Positions 24,857-35,107 are shown, counted from the stretch's first letter. The stretch: 64,000 bases of DNA from Microbispora bryophytorum (GCF_006874465.1 NZ_VIRL01000005.1:124001-188000); one strand, 5' to 3'. Numbers and translations are program-made. The notes: generated by a model from the sequence alone, not told the origin.

Positions 24857-25685
24857 GCGGCGCGTACCTCGACAGCAGCACGCTGCCGTACAGGATGAGG
24901 GCCATGCCCGTCAGCTCGGGCACCACCCACGGGCCGGTGCGGATGTCCTCGCCGAACATCGCCACGCCGTACGCCGTGCTCGCCACGGGGTCGGTCACGG
25001 TCAGCGCGGGCTGCACGGCGACGAGCGGACCGCTGTGCAGGGCGTTCTGCAGCAGGAACAGGCTGCACAGACCGGCGGCCACCATGGCCCACAGCGACCA
25101 GGAGCCGGCGAGCGTCCGCACGCCCCCCGGCAGCTCCTCCACCGTGCGCTTCATGAGGACGGCGGTGTAGGCGAAGCCGAGGCCCGCGGCGACCCCGAGC
25201 AGCACCGCGCGGGCGGGTCCGCCGCTGGCGATGGCGACGGCCACACAGCAGGCGAGGAGCCCGGCGGTCACGCCCGCGGAGACCACCCAGGTCAGCACGC
25301 CGGGAAGCCGGCGACCGGGGGTGGGTGAGGCCGCCACGAGGAATGCGGCCAGGCCTGCCGTCAGCGAGCCGACGGCGAGCCACGTCTGCGGGGTGACGCG
25401 AACCCGGAACATCCAGCCCGCCACGAGCATCGTGATCGGCAGCTCCGCGACGAGCAGGGGCTGGACGAGCGCGAGCCCTCCCGAGGTCAGGGCGCCCGCC
25501 TGCAGCAGGAAGCCCGCGATGAGCGCGGCGATGCCGCCCAGCCAGGCGGGCCGCCGCAGGAGGTCCCAGATCAGGCCGAGCCGGAACGCCTCGTCGGCCG
25601 GAGCGCCGCGGGCGGCCTGGCGCTGCAGCACCGACGCGACGGCGTTGGCCGCCGCGGCGAGCACCGCCAGGACAACAGCGATCAT
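24768..25685 (-). CDS. EamA/DMT-family transporter
   Basis: 305 residues with about nine to ten hydrophobic helices (VVLAVLAAAANAVASVL, GGIAALIAGFLLQAGAL, LAVGSLTAGLAAFLVAAS, VAAGLCSLFLLQNAL, GMALILYGSVLLS). QPLLVAELPITMLVAGWMF and QPALTVTDPVAS are the paired motifs of this family of drug/metabolite-type permeases. Start at ATG 25685 (MIAVVLAVLAAAANA); the longer ORF upstream is charged and unlikely. The 3' end overlaps the glycosyltransferase gene in antisense. Confidence 0.82.
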   Translation of the reverse strand: MIAVVLAVLAAAANAVASVLQRQAARGAPADEAFRLGLIWDLLRRPAWLGGIAALIAGFLLQAGALTSGGLALVQPLLVAELPITMLVAGWMFRVRVTPQTWLAVGSLTAGLAAFLVAASPTPGRRLPGVLTWVVSAGVTAGLLACCVAVAIASGGPARAVLLGVAAGLGFAYTAVLMKRTVEELPGGVRTLAGSWSLWAMVAAGLCSLFLLQNALHSGPLVAVQPALTVTDPVASTAYGVAMFGEDIRTGPWVVPELTGMALILYGSVLLSRYAPLTEQAPMAGVRHRRGAGGRGGEGTRPAPR

Positions 25686-25909
25686 GACCCCAGCGCCCCG
25701 TTTCCGGTCTCGTCGCGGGCCGTCCCTTCCGGGCTTATCGGTACCCTCCCCGGCTCTGCCCGCCGCATGTCGGCTTGGATAGGCCCGAAACGTATTTAAC
25801 CGACAATGTCGAATAAGTACGGTAATTTTAATCAAAATCGAGAATGCGAGGATTTAAGGGGGTATGGCTGTCGGCGCAAACGCACGCGGCAGGAAAGGCG
25901 GAATCAGAC

Positions 25910-26377
25910 ATGGTTGGACCCACCGGCCTCGAACGTCATCCCGACGTCAGCGAACTGCGCCAGACCTACGATCGGGCGGGCTCGACGGCCCCCGCCCAGG
26001 TGTTGGAGGGGCTGGCCTTCCTGGCCGGCCTGTATCTGGCCCTCTCGCCGTGGATCATCGGGTTCTTCGGATTCCGGGGCATGACCGTCAACAACCTGAT
26101 CATCGGCCTCGTGATCAGCGCCCTCGCGCTGGGCCTCGCGTCCGCCTACGGGCGCACCTACGGCATGGGGTGGCTTCTCCCGCTGCTCGGCGTGTGGGCG
26201 ATCGTCTCGCCGTTTGTGCTGCGCGGGGGACGTGAGGCCACGGCGACGACCATTTGGAACAACGTCGCGATCGGCCTCGTGACCCTGGCGCTGGGAGCCG
26301 CCGCGCTGGCGATGGCGCAGGTGTACCGCCGGCACGAGCGGGGCGAGGGAAGCACGCGCAGGCTCGGCAACTGGTGA
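25910..26377 (+). CDS. SPW-repeat membrane protein
   Basis: 155 residues, four membrane helices. LALSPWIIGFFGF and WAIVSPFVLRGG are the two SPW motifs; the first follows VLEGLAFLAGLY. Start ATG 25910 has AGGAAAGG ten bases upstream. Such proteins have no established function. The 224-bp upstream region is unusually AT-rich (25790-25860) and likely holds divergent promoters. Confidence 0.8.
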   Translation: MVGPTGLERHPDVSELRQTYDRAGSTAPAQVLEGLAFLAGLYLALSPWIIGFFGFRGMTVNNLIIGLVISALALGLASAYGRTYGMGWLLPLLGVWAIVSPFVLRGGREATATTIWNNVAIGLVTLALGAAALAMAQVYRRHERGEGSTRRLGNW

Positions 26378-26385
26378 CGGACGAA

Positions 26386-26420
26386 CGCCCGGCCCGCCTT
26401 CCGGCGGGCCGGGCGCCGTT
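26386..26420 (+). terminator. Rho-independent-type terminator of the SPW gene
   Basis: 13-bp perfect stem (CGCCCGGCCCGCC with its complement) around a TTCC loop at 26386-26415, followed by CCGTTT. Also suited to stop LysR antisense reading from the other side. Confidence 0.75.
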
Positions 26421-26464
26421 TCCGGACGTCCGGGCGGCCGCTGGAACCTCCGCGGCCGCTCAAC

Positions 26465-27376
26465 CTATCGGAGGGTGACGCTGAGGCGGGCCGAGGCGTC
26501 CCTGAGGTAGTCGGCGAACGCGCGCAGCGCGGGATTGGGATTGGTCGGGCGCAGGGCGGCGCCCACCCGGCGGTAGAGCTTGGGTCCCTCCACCTGGCAC
26601 ACCTGGATGCCCGCCGCGCCCTGCACGCCGAGGCTCGGCACGAGGGCCACGCCGAGCCCGGCCCGGACCAGGCCGAGCGTCACCTCGTAGTGGTCGCTGC
26701 GGCAGCGGATGGTGGGCGTCATCCCTTCCAGGGCGCCGGCCCGCTCCAGCACCGACACCGGGGTCTCGGTGCCGAACGTGGTGATCCACGGCTCGTCGGC
26801 CAGGTCGGTCAGCCGTACGCGGGACCGGTGTCCCGCGGGATGACCGAGCGGCATGACCAGGAGCTGCGGTTCGTCGAACAGGTGGACGACCTCGACACCC
26901 TTCGGCGCCTTCCAGGGATCCAACGCGTGCTCGAACACGACCAGCACGTCCAGCTCGCCGCGTTCCACGTCGGGCAGCAGCTCGTGCGGCTGCCCGAGCA
27001 CCAGATCGAGCTCGACGCCCGGGTGACGCGCGGTGAAGGACGACAACGCCATCGGCAGCAGCCGGTAGCCGGCCGAGGCGAAGAACCCGATGCGCAGCTG
27101 ACCGGCGTCCGCCCGCGCCTGCGCGAGCAGGTCCTTCTCGGCAGATTCGATGAGGTCGAGCACCTCCTGGGCCCGCCCGGCCAGGCGGTGACCCGCGGCT
27201 GTCAGCCGCAGGCTGTGCGCGGCCCGCTCCACCAGCCCGACCCCCGCCTCCTCCTCCAGCCGGGCGAGCTGGTGGGAGACGGCGGAGGGCGACAGCCGCA
27301 GGGATTTGGCGGCTCCGGCGATGCTCCCGGTTCTGAAGACCTCCAGGAGCACCTTGAGGCGGTGGCTGCTGAGCAT
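26465..27376 (-). CDS. LysR family transcriptional regulator
   Basis: 303 residues. Helix-turn-helix KVLLEVFRTGSIAGAAKSLRLSPSAVSHQLARLEEEAGVGL at residues 8-48; substrate-binding domain from LRIGFFASAGYRLLPMAL with LGLVRAGLGVALVPSLG. ATG 27376 follows a GGGGGA purine run. Immediately upstream (about 27379-27402) CAGTATCGGCGA is repeated in tandem, which may be part of its operator. It has no divergent partner, so its target is unclear. Confidence 0.9.
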   Translation of the reverse strand: MLSSHRLKVLLEVFRTGSIAGAAKSLRLSPSAVSHQLARLEEEAGVGLVERAAHSLRLTAAGHRLAGRAQEVLDLIESAEKDLLAQARADAGQLRIGFFASAGYRLLPMALSSFTARHPGVELDLVLGQPHELLPDVERGELDVLVVFEHALDPWKAPKGVEVVHLFDEPQLLVMPLGHPAGHRSRVRLTDLADEPWITTFGTETPVSVLERAGALEGMTPTIRCRSDHYEVTLGLVRAGLGVALVPSLGVQGAAGIQVCQVEGPKLYRRVGAALRPTNPNPALRAFADYLRDASARLSVTLR

Positions 27377-27532
27377 TCCCCCAGTATCGGCGACCAGTAT
27401 CGGCGAATCGGCATCAGACCTGGTCATATGCATCGCGGTGGCGCCGTCCACCGCGCCGCCGGGCGGCGCGTGTTCACGGGCGACCTTCTGTGAAACGCGG
27501 CCGCCGCGCCTGGCCGCGCGGTCGGCACCCGG

Positions 27533-28498
27533 TCACCACTGGCTGATGAGCGGCGGGTCCGGATCGTGCTGCCGCCAGGTTTCGGTGAGGCGGACGAGAA
27601 GGGTGGGGGCGGCGATGCCGCGCACGCTTGCGATCTTGCCGCCTGTGATGTCGAACGTCATGGCGAGGACAACCCGGTCGTCGATCACGAAGAGAATGGC
27701 GGGGGCGCCGTTGACGAGCGCGTAGTGGATGGCGGGCGTGCCGCCGGCGACGCGCCGCTTCGCGGGTGTGGGTTTGAAGCCGGCTCGCACGACGGCGGCG
27801 ATGCGCTGCGGAGTGTCGTACCACAGCAGCTTCTCGGCCTGGCCGGCGCCGTCGGAGACCGCGGTCGCGTCGTCGGTGAGCAGCGCCACCAGCCGTTCGG
27901 TGTGGCCCGAGGCGGCGGCGGCGAGGAATTCCTCGACGACCCTGCGGGCGGACGCCGGGTCGACTTCGCCGCCGCGGCGGGTGGCGGTGATGCGGCGCCG
28001 GGCCCGGTGGAGGTGCTGCTGGCTCGCGGACTCGGTGATGTCGAGGATCTCCGCGATCTCGGCGTGGCTGTGGGAGAACGCTTCGCGCAGGACGTAGACG
28101 GCTCGCTCGAGGGGTGACAGGCGTTCCATGAGCGTCAGCACGGCGAGGGAGACCGATTCGCGCTGCTCGAACGAGTCGGCCGGGCCGAGCATCGGGTCGC
28201 CGTCGAGGAGCGGTTCGGGCAGCCAGGCGCCGGCGGCGCGTTCGCGGCGGGCCCGCGCCGACCGGAGCCGGTCGAGGCACAGGTTGGTGACGACTCTGGT
28301 CAGCCATGCTTCCGGCACCTTGATCCGTTGCCGGTCCGCGGCCTGCCAGTGCAGGAACGCATCCTGGACGGCGTCCTCGGCGTCGGCGGCGGAGCCCAAG
28401 AGCCGGTAGGCCAGTGCGGCCAGCCGGTTCCGGCCGGCCTCGAACCGGTCGGCCTCGAACCGGCCGGTGTCGAAGCGCTCCGTCTCGGTGCTGTCCAC
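27533..28498 (-). CDS. ECF RNA polymerase sigma factor with SnoaL-like C-terminal domain (SigJ/ECF41-like)
   Basis: 321 residues. Sigma-70 region 2 (LAALAYRLLGSAADAEDAVQDAFLHW) and region 4 (LSPLERAVYVLREAFSHSHAEIAEILDITESASQQHLHRARRR), linked by the WLPEP motif, then a NTF2/SnoaL-like domain of about 120 residues. The NPDKL signature of canonical ECF41 is not present; the C terminus reads ITGGKIASVRGIAAP. GTG 28498 is chosen because GGAGG lies nine bases upstream; the GTG at 28507 abuts that site. Located 97 bp downstream of an oxidoreductase gene on the same strand, the usual ECF41-type partner. Confidence 0.88.
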   Translation of the reverse strand: MDSTETERFDTGRFEADRFEAGRNRLAALAYRLLGSAADAEDAVQDAFLHWQAADRQRIKVPEAWLTRVVTNLCLDRLRSARARRERAAGAWLPEPLLDGDPMLGPADSFEQRESVSLAVLTLMERLSPLERAVYVLREAFSHSHAEIAEILDITESASQQHLHRARRRITATRRGGEVDPASARRVVEEFLAAAASGHTERLVALLTDDATAVSDGAGQAEKLLWYDTPQRIAAVVRAGFKPTPAKRRVAGGTPAIHYALVNGAPAILFVIDDRVVLAMTFDITGGKIASVRGIAAPTLLVRLTETWRQHDPDPPLISQW

Positions 28499-28595
28499 GA
28501 GGATCACCCTCCAGCGGGTGTTTCAGAAGTGAACGGGGGCGGCGATCCGATCGACGGCACCTGCTGAGCCGGCGGGTGCTGTGTGTGGTGGGGGG

Positions 28596-29855
28596 TCAGG
28601 GCGTCGCGTGCGTGGCCTGCTGTGCGGCCGTGTCCGCGACGGTCGAGGTGGGGCGGGTGCGCGGGCCGCCGGCCAGGTGGCGCTTGCGGCCGGGCATGCC
28701 GAAGGTGGGGTGCGAAGTGGCCCACAGCGACATCGCGAGTATGCCCGCCTTGGCCCTCGCGACCTTCCGGCCGCCGAGGTACTTCGGTTTTGCCTGTCCC
28801 TCGTCGCCGATCATCTGCAGGATCCCGTCTCGCCGTCCGAGGCTGATGTGGTTCAGCGTATAGATCAGCTTGGTGTTCGCGATCGCGCGGCCGGTCAGGC
28901 GTCCCACGATCGCCTCGACAGCCTGCCGGCCGATACAAGCGGCCGAAGCGCAGGACATCGGCAGCGGCCGGCCGTTGTCGCCGATGGCGTAGGCGCTGTC
29001 GCCGACGGCGTAGACGTTCGGGTGCGAGACCGACCGCATGGTGCGATCGACGACGATCTGACCGCTCTCGGTGACCTCCAGCCCGGCGACGGCGGCGATG
29101 GGGCTGACCGCGAACCCGGCCGCCCACACGGTCGCGGCGGACGCCAGGGCGGTGCCGTCGGCGCACAGCACCCGCGTCGCCTCGACGGCTTCGACGATGG
29201 TGTGCTCCAGGACGGTGATGCCCAGCCGGTCGCAGGCCTGGCGCAGGTGGCTGCGGGCCCCGGCGGAGAGCCGGGCGCCGAGCTCGCCGCGGGCGACCAG
29301 CGTCACCGACAGACCGGGCCGGGCTTCCGCGATCTCGGTGGCGGTCTCGATGCCCGTCAACCCGTCGCCGACGACCACCACCCGCCCGCCTTCGCCCCTG
29401 GCCTGGCCGACCATGCCGACCCTGCCGACCATGCCGTCGAGGCGCTCGCGCAGGCGCAGCGCCGAGGGCCTGGCGGCGACGTCGAAGGCGTGCTCCGCCG
29501 CGCCGGGAACGGCGTGGCCTGCGCCGCGGCTGCCGAGCGCGTACACAAGCGTGTCGTAGCCGAGCTCGCCGCCGCCGCCGTCATCGGCCACGGCGACGAC
29601 CTGGCGCTCGGGGTCGACCACGGTGACGCGGGCCACGCGCAGCCGTATCCCCGTGCCCGCGAAGACGTCGGCGAGCCTCGGCGCGTCGACGTGCCGGCCT
29701 GCCGCCAACTGGTGCAGTCGCATTCGCTGGACGAAGTCCGGCACGGCGTTGACGACGGTGATCTCGGTGTCCGCGGGGGACAGGCGGCGGGCCAGGGTCC
29801 CGGCCGCGTAGGCTCCGGCATAACCGGCGCCGAGTACGACGATGCGGTGCTTCAT
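28596..29855 (-). CDS. NAD(P)/FAD-dependent oxidoreductase (NDH-2-like)
   Basis: 419 residues. FAD motif IVVLGAGYAGAYAAGTLARRL, NAD motif VVVVGDGLTGIETATEIAE and the FAD-ribityl motif VYAVGDSAYA place it with type-II NADH dehydrogenases/ferredoxin-reductase-like disulfide enzymes; there is no CxxC redox pair. It would pass electrons from NAD(P)H to quinone or a small acceptor. ATG 29855 has CAGGAG eight bases upstream. Likely in the regulon of the downstream ECF sigma factor. Confidence 0.87.
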   Translation of the reverse strand: MKHRIVVLGAGYAGAYAAGTLARRLSPADTEITVVNAVPDFVQRMRLHQLAAGRHVDAPRLADVFAGTGIRLRVARVTVVDPERQVVAVADDGGGGELGYDTLVYALGSRGAGHAVPGAAEHAFDVAARPSALRLRERLDGMVGRVGMVGQARGEGGRVVVVGDGLTGIETATEIAEARPGLSVTLVARGELGARLSAGARSHLRQACDRLGITVLEHTIVEAVEATRVLCADGTALASAATVWAAGFAVSPIAAVAGLEVTESGQIVVDRTMRSVSHPNVYAVGDSAYAIGDNGRPLPMSCASAACIGRQAVEAIVGRLTGRAIANTKLIYTLNHISLGRRDGILQMIGDEGQAKPKYLGGRKVARAKAGILAMSLWATSHPTFGMPGRKRHLAGGPRTRPTSTVADTAAQQATHATP

Positions 29856-29985
29856 GTGATGCTCCTGTCGGTTCACCTGCTTCCGGTGAATTGAGCGGAG
29901 CAGCGCCCCGATTGCTGACAGGAACTCCATGTGGCCTGGGTCACAGCGGCGGCAGCGTCACCCGAGGCGCTCGCGACGGCCCGCG

Positions 29986-30879
29986 TCACCCGGCCGGGAG
30001 GACGGTCTCCGCTATGGCGAGACCGGCCTGGCGGATCGCCTGGACCAGGGCGTGCTCGCGGCCCGCGGGTCCGTGCGCGAGCACGGCGTAGCCCTCCCAC
30101 CGCGCCCCGGCCATGACGCCCACCTCGGCCCGCGTCCCGGCGTCCGTGCCGGTCTTGTTCGCCACCCAGACTCCGGCGGCGTACGGCAGGATCTCCGGCG
30201 GGTCGCGGTCCTCGGGCTCGTGCGGGAGCAGCGCGGGCACCAGCGCACGGTCGGTGTTGTGCGCCATCCAGCCGAGCAGCAGCCGCTGCCACGGTTCACG
30301 CCCGTGCGCCAGCGACCGCATCAGGCCCGCCAGCTCGCGCGCCGTGCCCGAGGCGAAGGCCGGCGGATGCTCCGGGAGCCGGGGCTCGCGGATCATGTCG
30401 TGGATCCGGGTCCTGGTCAGCCCGAGCGCGGCGGCGGCCGCGTCCACCCGGCCGAGCCCGAGCCGCCGCAGCAGCGCGTTGGTCGCGGTGTTGTCGCTGA
30501 CGGCGGCGGTGAGCAGCGCGAGGTCGCCGGCCGTCCAATCGCGGGCCGACAGGCCCGTCAGCAGGCCCGACCCGCCCGCGTAGTCCTCGTCGCGCAGCGT
30601 CACGCCCTCGTCCGGGTCAACGACGCCCGCCGCCACGTCCTGCGCGAGCGCCGCGAGCAGCAACACCTTGCCGGTGCTGGCCAGCGGCAGCACCACGTCC
30701 TCGTTCAGGCCGAGCACCCCGGGAACGCAGACGGCCAGCGTGCCCGGACAGGCGGCCGCCACCTTCTCCAGCCGCGCCTCCTCCAGCCGCGCCTCCTGCA
30801 GCCGCGCCTTCTCCGGCCGCACCGCTTCCGGCGTGCGGCCGTCCGCGCAGTCCGTGCCGCCGGCGGCCTTTCCGCTCAT
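29986..30879 (-). CDS. Class A beta-lactamase-fold serine hydrolase, apparently cytoplasmic
   Basis: 297 residues. SxxK motif in LASTGKVLLLAAL, SDN in AAVSDNTATNALLRRL, REPRL at the omega-loop position and KTG in VANKTGTDAGTRAEVG. These are the four active-site elements of class A beta-lactamases. The N terminus (MSGKAAGGTDCADGRTPEA) is polar with no signal peptide or Tat motif and carries RLQEA/RLEEA repeats, so the enzyme should stay inside. It follows the D-aminoacylase gene by 13 bp. A D-amino-acid amidase or peptidase role is inferred from the operon; a drug-resistance role seems less likely without export. Confidence 0.82.
   Translation of the reverse strand: MSGKAAGGTDCADGRTPEAVRPEKARLQEARLEEARLEKVAAACPGTLAVCVPGVLGLNEDVVLPLASTGKVLLLAALAQDVAAGVVDPDEGVTLRDEDYAGGSGLLTGLSARDWTAGDLALLTAAVSDNTATNALLRRLGLGRVDAAAAALGLTRTRIHDMIREPRLPEHPPAFASGTARELAGLMRSLAHGREPWQRLLLGWMAHNTDRALVPALLPHEPEDRDPPEILPYAAGVWVANKTGTDAGTRAEVGVMAGARWEGYAVLAHGPAGREHALVQAIRQAGLAIAETVLPAG
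30764..30820 (-). repeat. 15-bp tandem repeat in the hydrolase N terminus
   Basis: Encodes RLQEA, RLEEA, RLEK units (CCAGCCGCGCCTCCT-like period on the plus strand). Lies before the catalytic domain. Confidence 0.7.
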
Positions 30880-30892
30880 GACGTCGTCCCCC

Positions 30893-32500
30893 TCACAGGG
30901 CCAGTACCCTTCCCGGCCGGGCGCCGGTCTCCTCGCCGTCGCGCACCACGACCTCACCGGCCGCGACGACCGCGTCGATCCCGTCCGGCGGCAGCAGCGG
31001 TTCGGTGAACGTCGCCCGGTCGGCCACCGTCGCGTAGTCGAAGACCACCAGGTCGGCGTGCGCGCCGTCGCGGACCACGCCGCGCCCGGTCAGCCCGAAG
31101 CGCGCCGCGGCCATCCCGGTCATCTTGTGCACCGCCTCCTCCAGCCGCAGCAGCCCCAGCTCCCGGACGTACCGGCCGAGCACCCGGGGGAACGTCCCGG
31201 CCCAGCGCGGATGCGGGCGCCCGCCCGGCTTCGGCACGCCGTCGGAGCCGATCATCGCGTACGGCGCGGCCAGCACCCGCCGCACGTCCTCCTCGACCAT
31301 CGAGTGACTGATGATCGTCACCTCGCCGGCCTCCGCCAGCAGCAGCTCGGCGGCCGTGTCGAGGGGGTCGGCGCCCGCCGACGCCGCGAGGTCGGCGATG
31401 GTCCTGCCCTCGGCCTGCGGGTGGCGGGGCGCGCACGCGACCGAGATCCGGTCCCAGCCGCCGTTGCCGACCGTGTTCTCCCAGCCGGGCACGCCCTCCG
31501 CGATGGCGCGGCGCATCCGGTCGCGCTGGGCGGGGTCGCCGAGCCGCCCGGTGAGCGCCCCAACGCCGCCGTCGTTCGCCCAGGGCGGCAGCATGGCGGC
31601 CAATGCCGTGCTGCCCGCCGTGTAGGGGTAGACGTCGCAGGTGACGTCCATGCCCTCGGCGCGCAGCGCGGCGATGCGCGGCAGCGTGCGCTCGGTGCGC
31701 CCCCAGGCGTACCGGCCCGCGGTCTTGTGGTGCGAGACGTGCAGCGCCGCGCCGCTGCGCCGGGAGATCTCGATCGCCTCCTCCAGCGCCTCCTCGACGC
31801 GCGACATCTCATCGCGCAGGTGGGTGACGTACGGCTTGCCGTGCCGGGCGGCCACCGCCGCCAGCGCCACCACCTCGTCGGTGCCCGCGTACGAGCCCGG
31901 GGTGTAGATCAGGCCGGTGGACAGCCCGGCCGCGCCCTGCGCCAGGGAGGCGTCGAGCAGCGCGCACATCGTGTGCAGCTCGTCCGGGCGGGCGGGCCGG
32001 TCCACGGGGCCGAGCACGCCCGCCCGGAGCGTGCCGTGGCCGACGAGCGACGCCAGATGGTTGGCCCGGGGCACTTCGGCCTGCGCGGCGGCGAAGCCCG
32101 CGAAGTCGGCGTACGCGCCGACGTCGCCGCCGAAGGTGATCCGCGTCTCGGCCCGCATGGCGGCCAGCCGCTCCGGCGCCGCGGGGAAGAGACTGGACCC
32201 GCAGTTGCCGCAGATCTCGGAGGTCACGCCCTGCAGGACCGACGCCCGCACCAGCGCGGAGCGGCCGCCGGACGGGCCGAGCAGCGTGACGCCGTCGGAG
32301 TGCGTGTGCACGTCGACGAATCCGGGGGCGACCACGCGCCCGCGCGCGTCGATCACCTCGGCCGCGCCCGTGCGCGGGGCCTCGCCCGGGGGCAGCACGG
32401 TCAGCCGCCCGGCGGCGACCCCGACGTCGGCGGGCCTGCCGGGGCGGCCGGTGCCGTCCACCAGCAGGCCGCCGCGGATGAGCAGATCGAAACCGCTCAC
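30893..32500 (-). CDS. N-acyl-D-amino-acid deacylase (D-aminoacylase)
   Basis: 535 residues, amidohydrolase superfamily. Metal and active-site residues are visible in [21 protein letters not shown] (the Cys ligand of this subfamily), [19 protein letters not shown] and the catalytic Asp in [22 protein letters not shown]. Hydrolyses N-acyl-D-amino acids (or dihydropyrimidine-like D-amides) to the free D-amino acid. GTG 32500 overlaps the stop of the ABC ATPase gene (GTGA), so uptake and hydrolysis are translationally coupled. Confidence 0.92.
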   Translation of the reverse strand: MSGFDLLIRGGLLVDGTGRPGRPADVGVAAGRLTVLPPGEAPRTGAAEVIDARGRVVAPGFVDVHTHSDGVTLLGPSGGRSALVRASVLQGVTSEICGNCGSSLFPAAPERLAAMRAETRITFGGDVGAYADFAGFAAAQAEVPRANHLASLVGHGTLRAGVLGPVDRPARPDELHTMCALLDASLAQGAAGLSTGLIYTPGSYAGTDEVVALAAVAARHGKPYVTHLRDEMSRVEEALEEAIEISRRSGAALHVSHHKTAGRYAWGRTERTLPRIAALRAEGMDVTCDVYPYTAGSTALAAMLPPWANDGGVGALTGRLGDPAQRDRMRRAIAEGVPGWENTVGNGGWDRISVACAPRHPQAEGRTIADLAASAGADPLDTAAELLLAEAGEVTIISHSMVEEDVRRVLAAPYAMIGSDGVPKPGGRPHPRWAGTFPRVLGRYVRELGLLRLEEAVHKMTGMAAARFGLTGRGVVRDGAHADLVVFDYATVADRATFTEPLLPPDGIDAVVAAGEVVVRDGEETGARPGRVLAL

Positions 32501-33270
32501 TGGACCTGCCCGAGGAAGGCGCGCAGCCGCTCGTGGCGGGGCGCCGCGAGCACCTCGCGGGGGTCGCCGCGCTCGACGATGACGCCGTCGTCCATGAACA
32601 CGAGCTGGTCGCCGACCTCGCGGGCGAAGTTCATCTCGTGGGTGACGACCATCATGGTCATGCCGGTCGCCGCGAGGTCCCGCATGACGGCCAGCACCTC
32701 CTGCACGAGCTCGGGGTCGAGCGCGCTGGTCGGCTCGTCGAACAGCATCAGGCTGGGCCGCATCGCCAGGCTGCGGGCGATGGCCACCCGCTGCTGCTGG
32801 CCGCCGGACAGCTGAGCCGGGTAGTGGTGCCCCCGGTCGGCCAGGCCGACCCGATCGAGCAGCTCCTGCGCCTGCCGCCTGGCCTGGGCGGTGGACGTGC
32901 GCAGCACGGTGACCGGCCCCTCCATCACGTTCTCGATCGCGGTGCGGTGCGGGAAAAGGTGGAAGCGCTGGAACACCATGCCGATGCCGCGCCGCTGCCG
33001 GGACAGCTCGTGAGGACGCAGCGTGTGCAGCCGTCCGTCGCGCTCGGCGTAGCCCATCAGCTCGCCGTTCACCCAGATCCGGCCCGAGTCGATGCTCTCC
33101 AGGCGGTTGACGCAGCGCAGCAGGGTCGACTTGCCCGACCCCGACGGGCCCACGACGCACACCACCTCGCCGGCGGGGACGTCGAGGTCGATGCCCTTGA
33201 GCACCTCCAGCGACCCGAAGCGCTTGCGGACGGAACGGATCCGCACCATCGGCTGGTCCTGCGCGTTCAC
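32497..33270 (-). CDS. Polar amino-acid ABC transporter, ATP-binding protein
   Basis: 257 residues. Walker [11 protein letters not shown]-loop [12 protein letters not shown], signature [13 protein letters not shown], Walker [15 protein letters not shown] and H-loop VVTHEM are all present and match the GlnQ/HisP group. GTG 33270 overlaps the permease stop; an ATG eight codons later is also possible. Energises uptake with the permease and lipoprotein encoded upstream. Confidence 0.95.
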   Translation of the reverse strand: MNAQDQPMVRIRSVRKRFGSLEVLKGIDLDVPAGEVVCVVGPSGSGKSTLLRCVNRLESIDSGRIWVNGELMGYAERDGRLHTLRPHELSRQRRGIGMVFQRFHLFPHRTAIENVMEGPVTVLRTSTAQARRQAQELLDRVGLADRGHHYPAQLSGGQQQRVAIARSLAMRPSLMLFDEPTSALDPELVQEVLAVMRDLAATGMTMMVVTHEMNFAREVGDQLVFMDDGVIVERGDPREVLAAPRHERLRAFLGQVQ

Positions 33271-34223
33271 GAGGGCTCCTTCGGCAACGGGGGCTCCTTC
33301 GACGACTCGACCGGCAGGGGCTCCTTCGACGGCAGCGGAGACAGGTTGCGGCGCACCCGGGAGGACAGCCGCACGTGCCCGCGCTCGAACCGCTTCTCGA
33401 CGAAGTGCTGCCCGACGCTGGCGATCGTGGTGAGCACGACGTACCAGATCGAGGCGACCACGAGCATCGCGATGACCTCGAAGTTGCCGAGGTAGATGCG
33501 CTGTGCCACGGTCAGCAGCTCGGCGCCGGCGATCACGGAGACCATCGAGGTGGTCTTCAGCATCGAGATGAACTGGTTGCCGGTCGGCGGGATGATCACC
33601 CGCATGGCCTGCGGCAGCACCACGCGGCGCAGCACCTGCCGGTGCGACATGCCGAGCGACTCGGCCGCCTCCCGCTGGCCCGGGTCGACCGAGCGGATGC
33701 CCGCACGCACGATCTCCGCCATGTACGCGCCCTCGTTGATGGCCAGGCCGAGCAGCGCGGCGGTGAACGGCGTGATGACCGCGTTCGCCTGCCACTCGAT
33801 CAGCTTGGGCCCGCCGAACGGCACGCCGATCGCGAAGGTGGGGAAGACCAGCCCGATGTTGAACCAGAAGATGAGCTGCACCAGCAGCGGCGTGCCGCGG
33901 AAGAACCACGTGTAGAGAGCGGAGGTGCCGCGCAGCACGGGGTTGTCCGACAGCTGCATGACGGCGGCCAGCACGCCCAGCGCCAGGCCGATGGCCATGG
34001 ACAGCACGGTGAGCTGGATCGTGACCCACAGACCGCCGAGGATCCTGCCGTCGGTCAGGTAGGCGACGATGACGTCCCAGTGCAGGTTCTCGTTGACGAT
34101 GACCGTGTAGGCCAGCCAGACGAGGAAGAGGAGGGCGACGGCCGCCCCCAGCCACCGGCCGGGCCGTACGGGACGCACGGCCTCGATCGGCAGTTCGGCT
34201 CCGGCCGCCTTCTCCCCGGTCAC
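33267..34223 (-). CDS. Polar amino-acid ABC transporter, permease
   Basis: 318 residues with about six membrane helices. HisM/GlnP-type features: [37 protein letters not shown] and the EAA loop [30 protein letters not shown] long N-terminal extension includes one extra helix ([20 protein letters not shown]). The C-terminal tail is a charged repeat ([17 protein letters not shown]). GTG 34223 overlaps the stop of the binding-protein gene. Confidence 0.93.
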   Translation of the reverse strand: MTGEKAAGAELPIEAVRPVRPGRWLGAAVALLFLVWLAYTVIVNENLHWDVIVAYLTDGRILGGLWVTIQLTVLSMAIGLALGVLAAVMQLSDNPVLRGTSALYTWFFRGTPLLVQLIFWFNIGLVFPTFAIGVPFGGPKLIEWQANAVITPFTAALLGLAINEGAYMAEIVRAGIRSVDPGQREAAESLGMSHRQVLRRVVLPQAMRVIIPPTGNQFISMLKTTSMVSVIAGAELLTVAQRIYLGNFEVIAMLVVASIWYVVLTTIASVGQHFVEKRFERGHVRLSSRVRRNLSPLPSKEPLPVESSKEPPLPKEPS

Positions 34224-35107
34224 TTCCACGGCTGGGTGTTGACCAGCACGCCGTCGACGGCGTTGGCCGTCACGCCGTACTCGTCCAGGACGGAGGTGTA
34301 GCCGCCGTCGGCCTGGAGCTCCTCCATCGCCTTGGCGACCGCGTCGCGCAGCGCCGTCTTGCGCTTGTCGATCGCGATGCCCCACGGGCCGGCCTCGTAC
34401 TGCTCGGGCAGCACGTCGTACTTGCCGGTGTCCTTGGCGTACATGACGGCGACGGGATAGTCCACGATCGTGGCCGTCGCGCGCCCGGAGTCGATCGAGA
34501 GCAGGCCGGTGGGCGCGTCCTCGCTCTGCATGATCTTCATCTTCGTGGCGCACTTCTCGTTCTGCTTCTCGCCGATGGCGAGGTTGGAGCTGCCCTTGGC
34601 CAGCACCACCGTGCGGCCGCACAGGTCCTCGAGGTTCTTGATGCCCTCCGGGTTGCCCTTCTTCACCATGATGGCGCCGCCGGCGTTGAAGTAGTCGACG
34701 AAGTCGACCGCCGCGCGCCGCTCCTCGGTGTCGCTCATCGAGGACATCACGATGTCCCAGCGCCCGCCCTGGAGGCCGGGGATGAGTCCGTCGAAGGCCG
34801 CGTTGGTGATCGAGAACTTCAGTCCGAGCTTGGCCGCGATGGCGGCGCCGAGGCCGGGGTCGACACCGGTGAGCTCCTGGGTGCCCTTCTTGTACATCTC
34901 CATGGGCGGGTAGCCCTCCGACGTGGCGACCCGCAGCGTGCCCGCCTTGCGCACGTCCTCGGGAACCAGGTCCTTCGCGGTCTTGCCCGTCGTCGTCGCC
35001 GCCGCGTTCTCGCCCGCGGCGGTCCCCGACGACGAACGCCCGCAGCCGCCGGCGAGCGCCGACACGACCAGCGCGCCGACTATGGCCACAGATAGGCGCT
35101 TTGTCAT
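34220..35107 (-). CDS. Extracellular solute-binding lipoprotein (family 3)
   Basis: 295 residues. Signal peptide with lipobox: [22 protein letters not shown], Cys22 lipidated. SBP_bac_3 features: [60 protein letters not shown]. Captures a polar amino acid or small derivative for the permease. First gene of the five-gene operon, with an AGGAGG ribosome-binding site before ATG 35107. The coupled deacylase suggests the ligand is an N-acylated or D-amino acid. Confidence 0.93.
   Translation of the reverse strand: MTKRLSVAIVGALVVSALAGGCGRSSSGTAAGENAAATTTGKTAKDLVPEDVRKAGTLRVATSEGYPPMEMYKKGTQELTGVDPGLGAAIAAKLGLKFSITNAAFDGLIPGLQGGRWDIVMSSMSDTEERRAAVDFVDYFNAGGAIMVKKGNPEGIKNLEDLCGRTVVLAKGSSNLAIGEKQNEKCATKMKIMQSEDAPTGLLSIDSGRATATIVDYPVAVMYAKDTGKYDVLPEQYEAGPWGIAIDKRKTALRDAVAKAMEELQADGGYTSVLDEYGVTANAVDGVLVNTQPWK

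Noticed and set aside
29986..30879. Call as a secreted antibiotic-resistance beta-lactamase
   Set aside because: Active-site motifs fit, but there is no signal peptide and the operon context is amino-acid uptake and deacylation.
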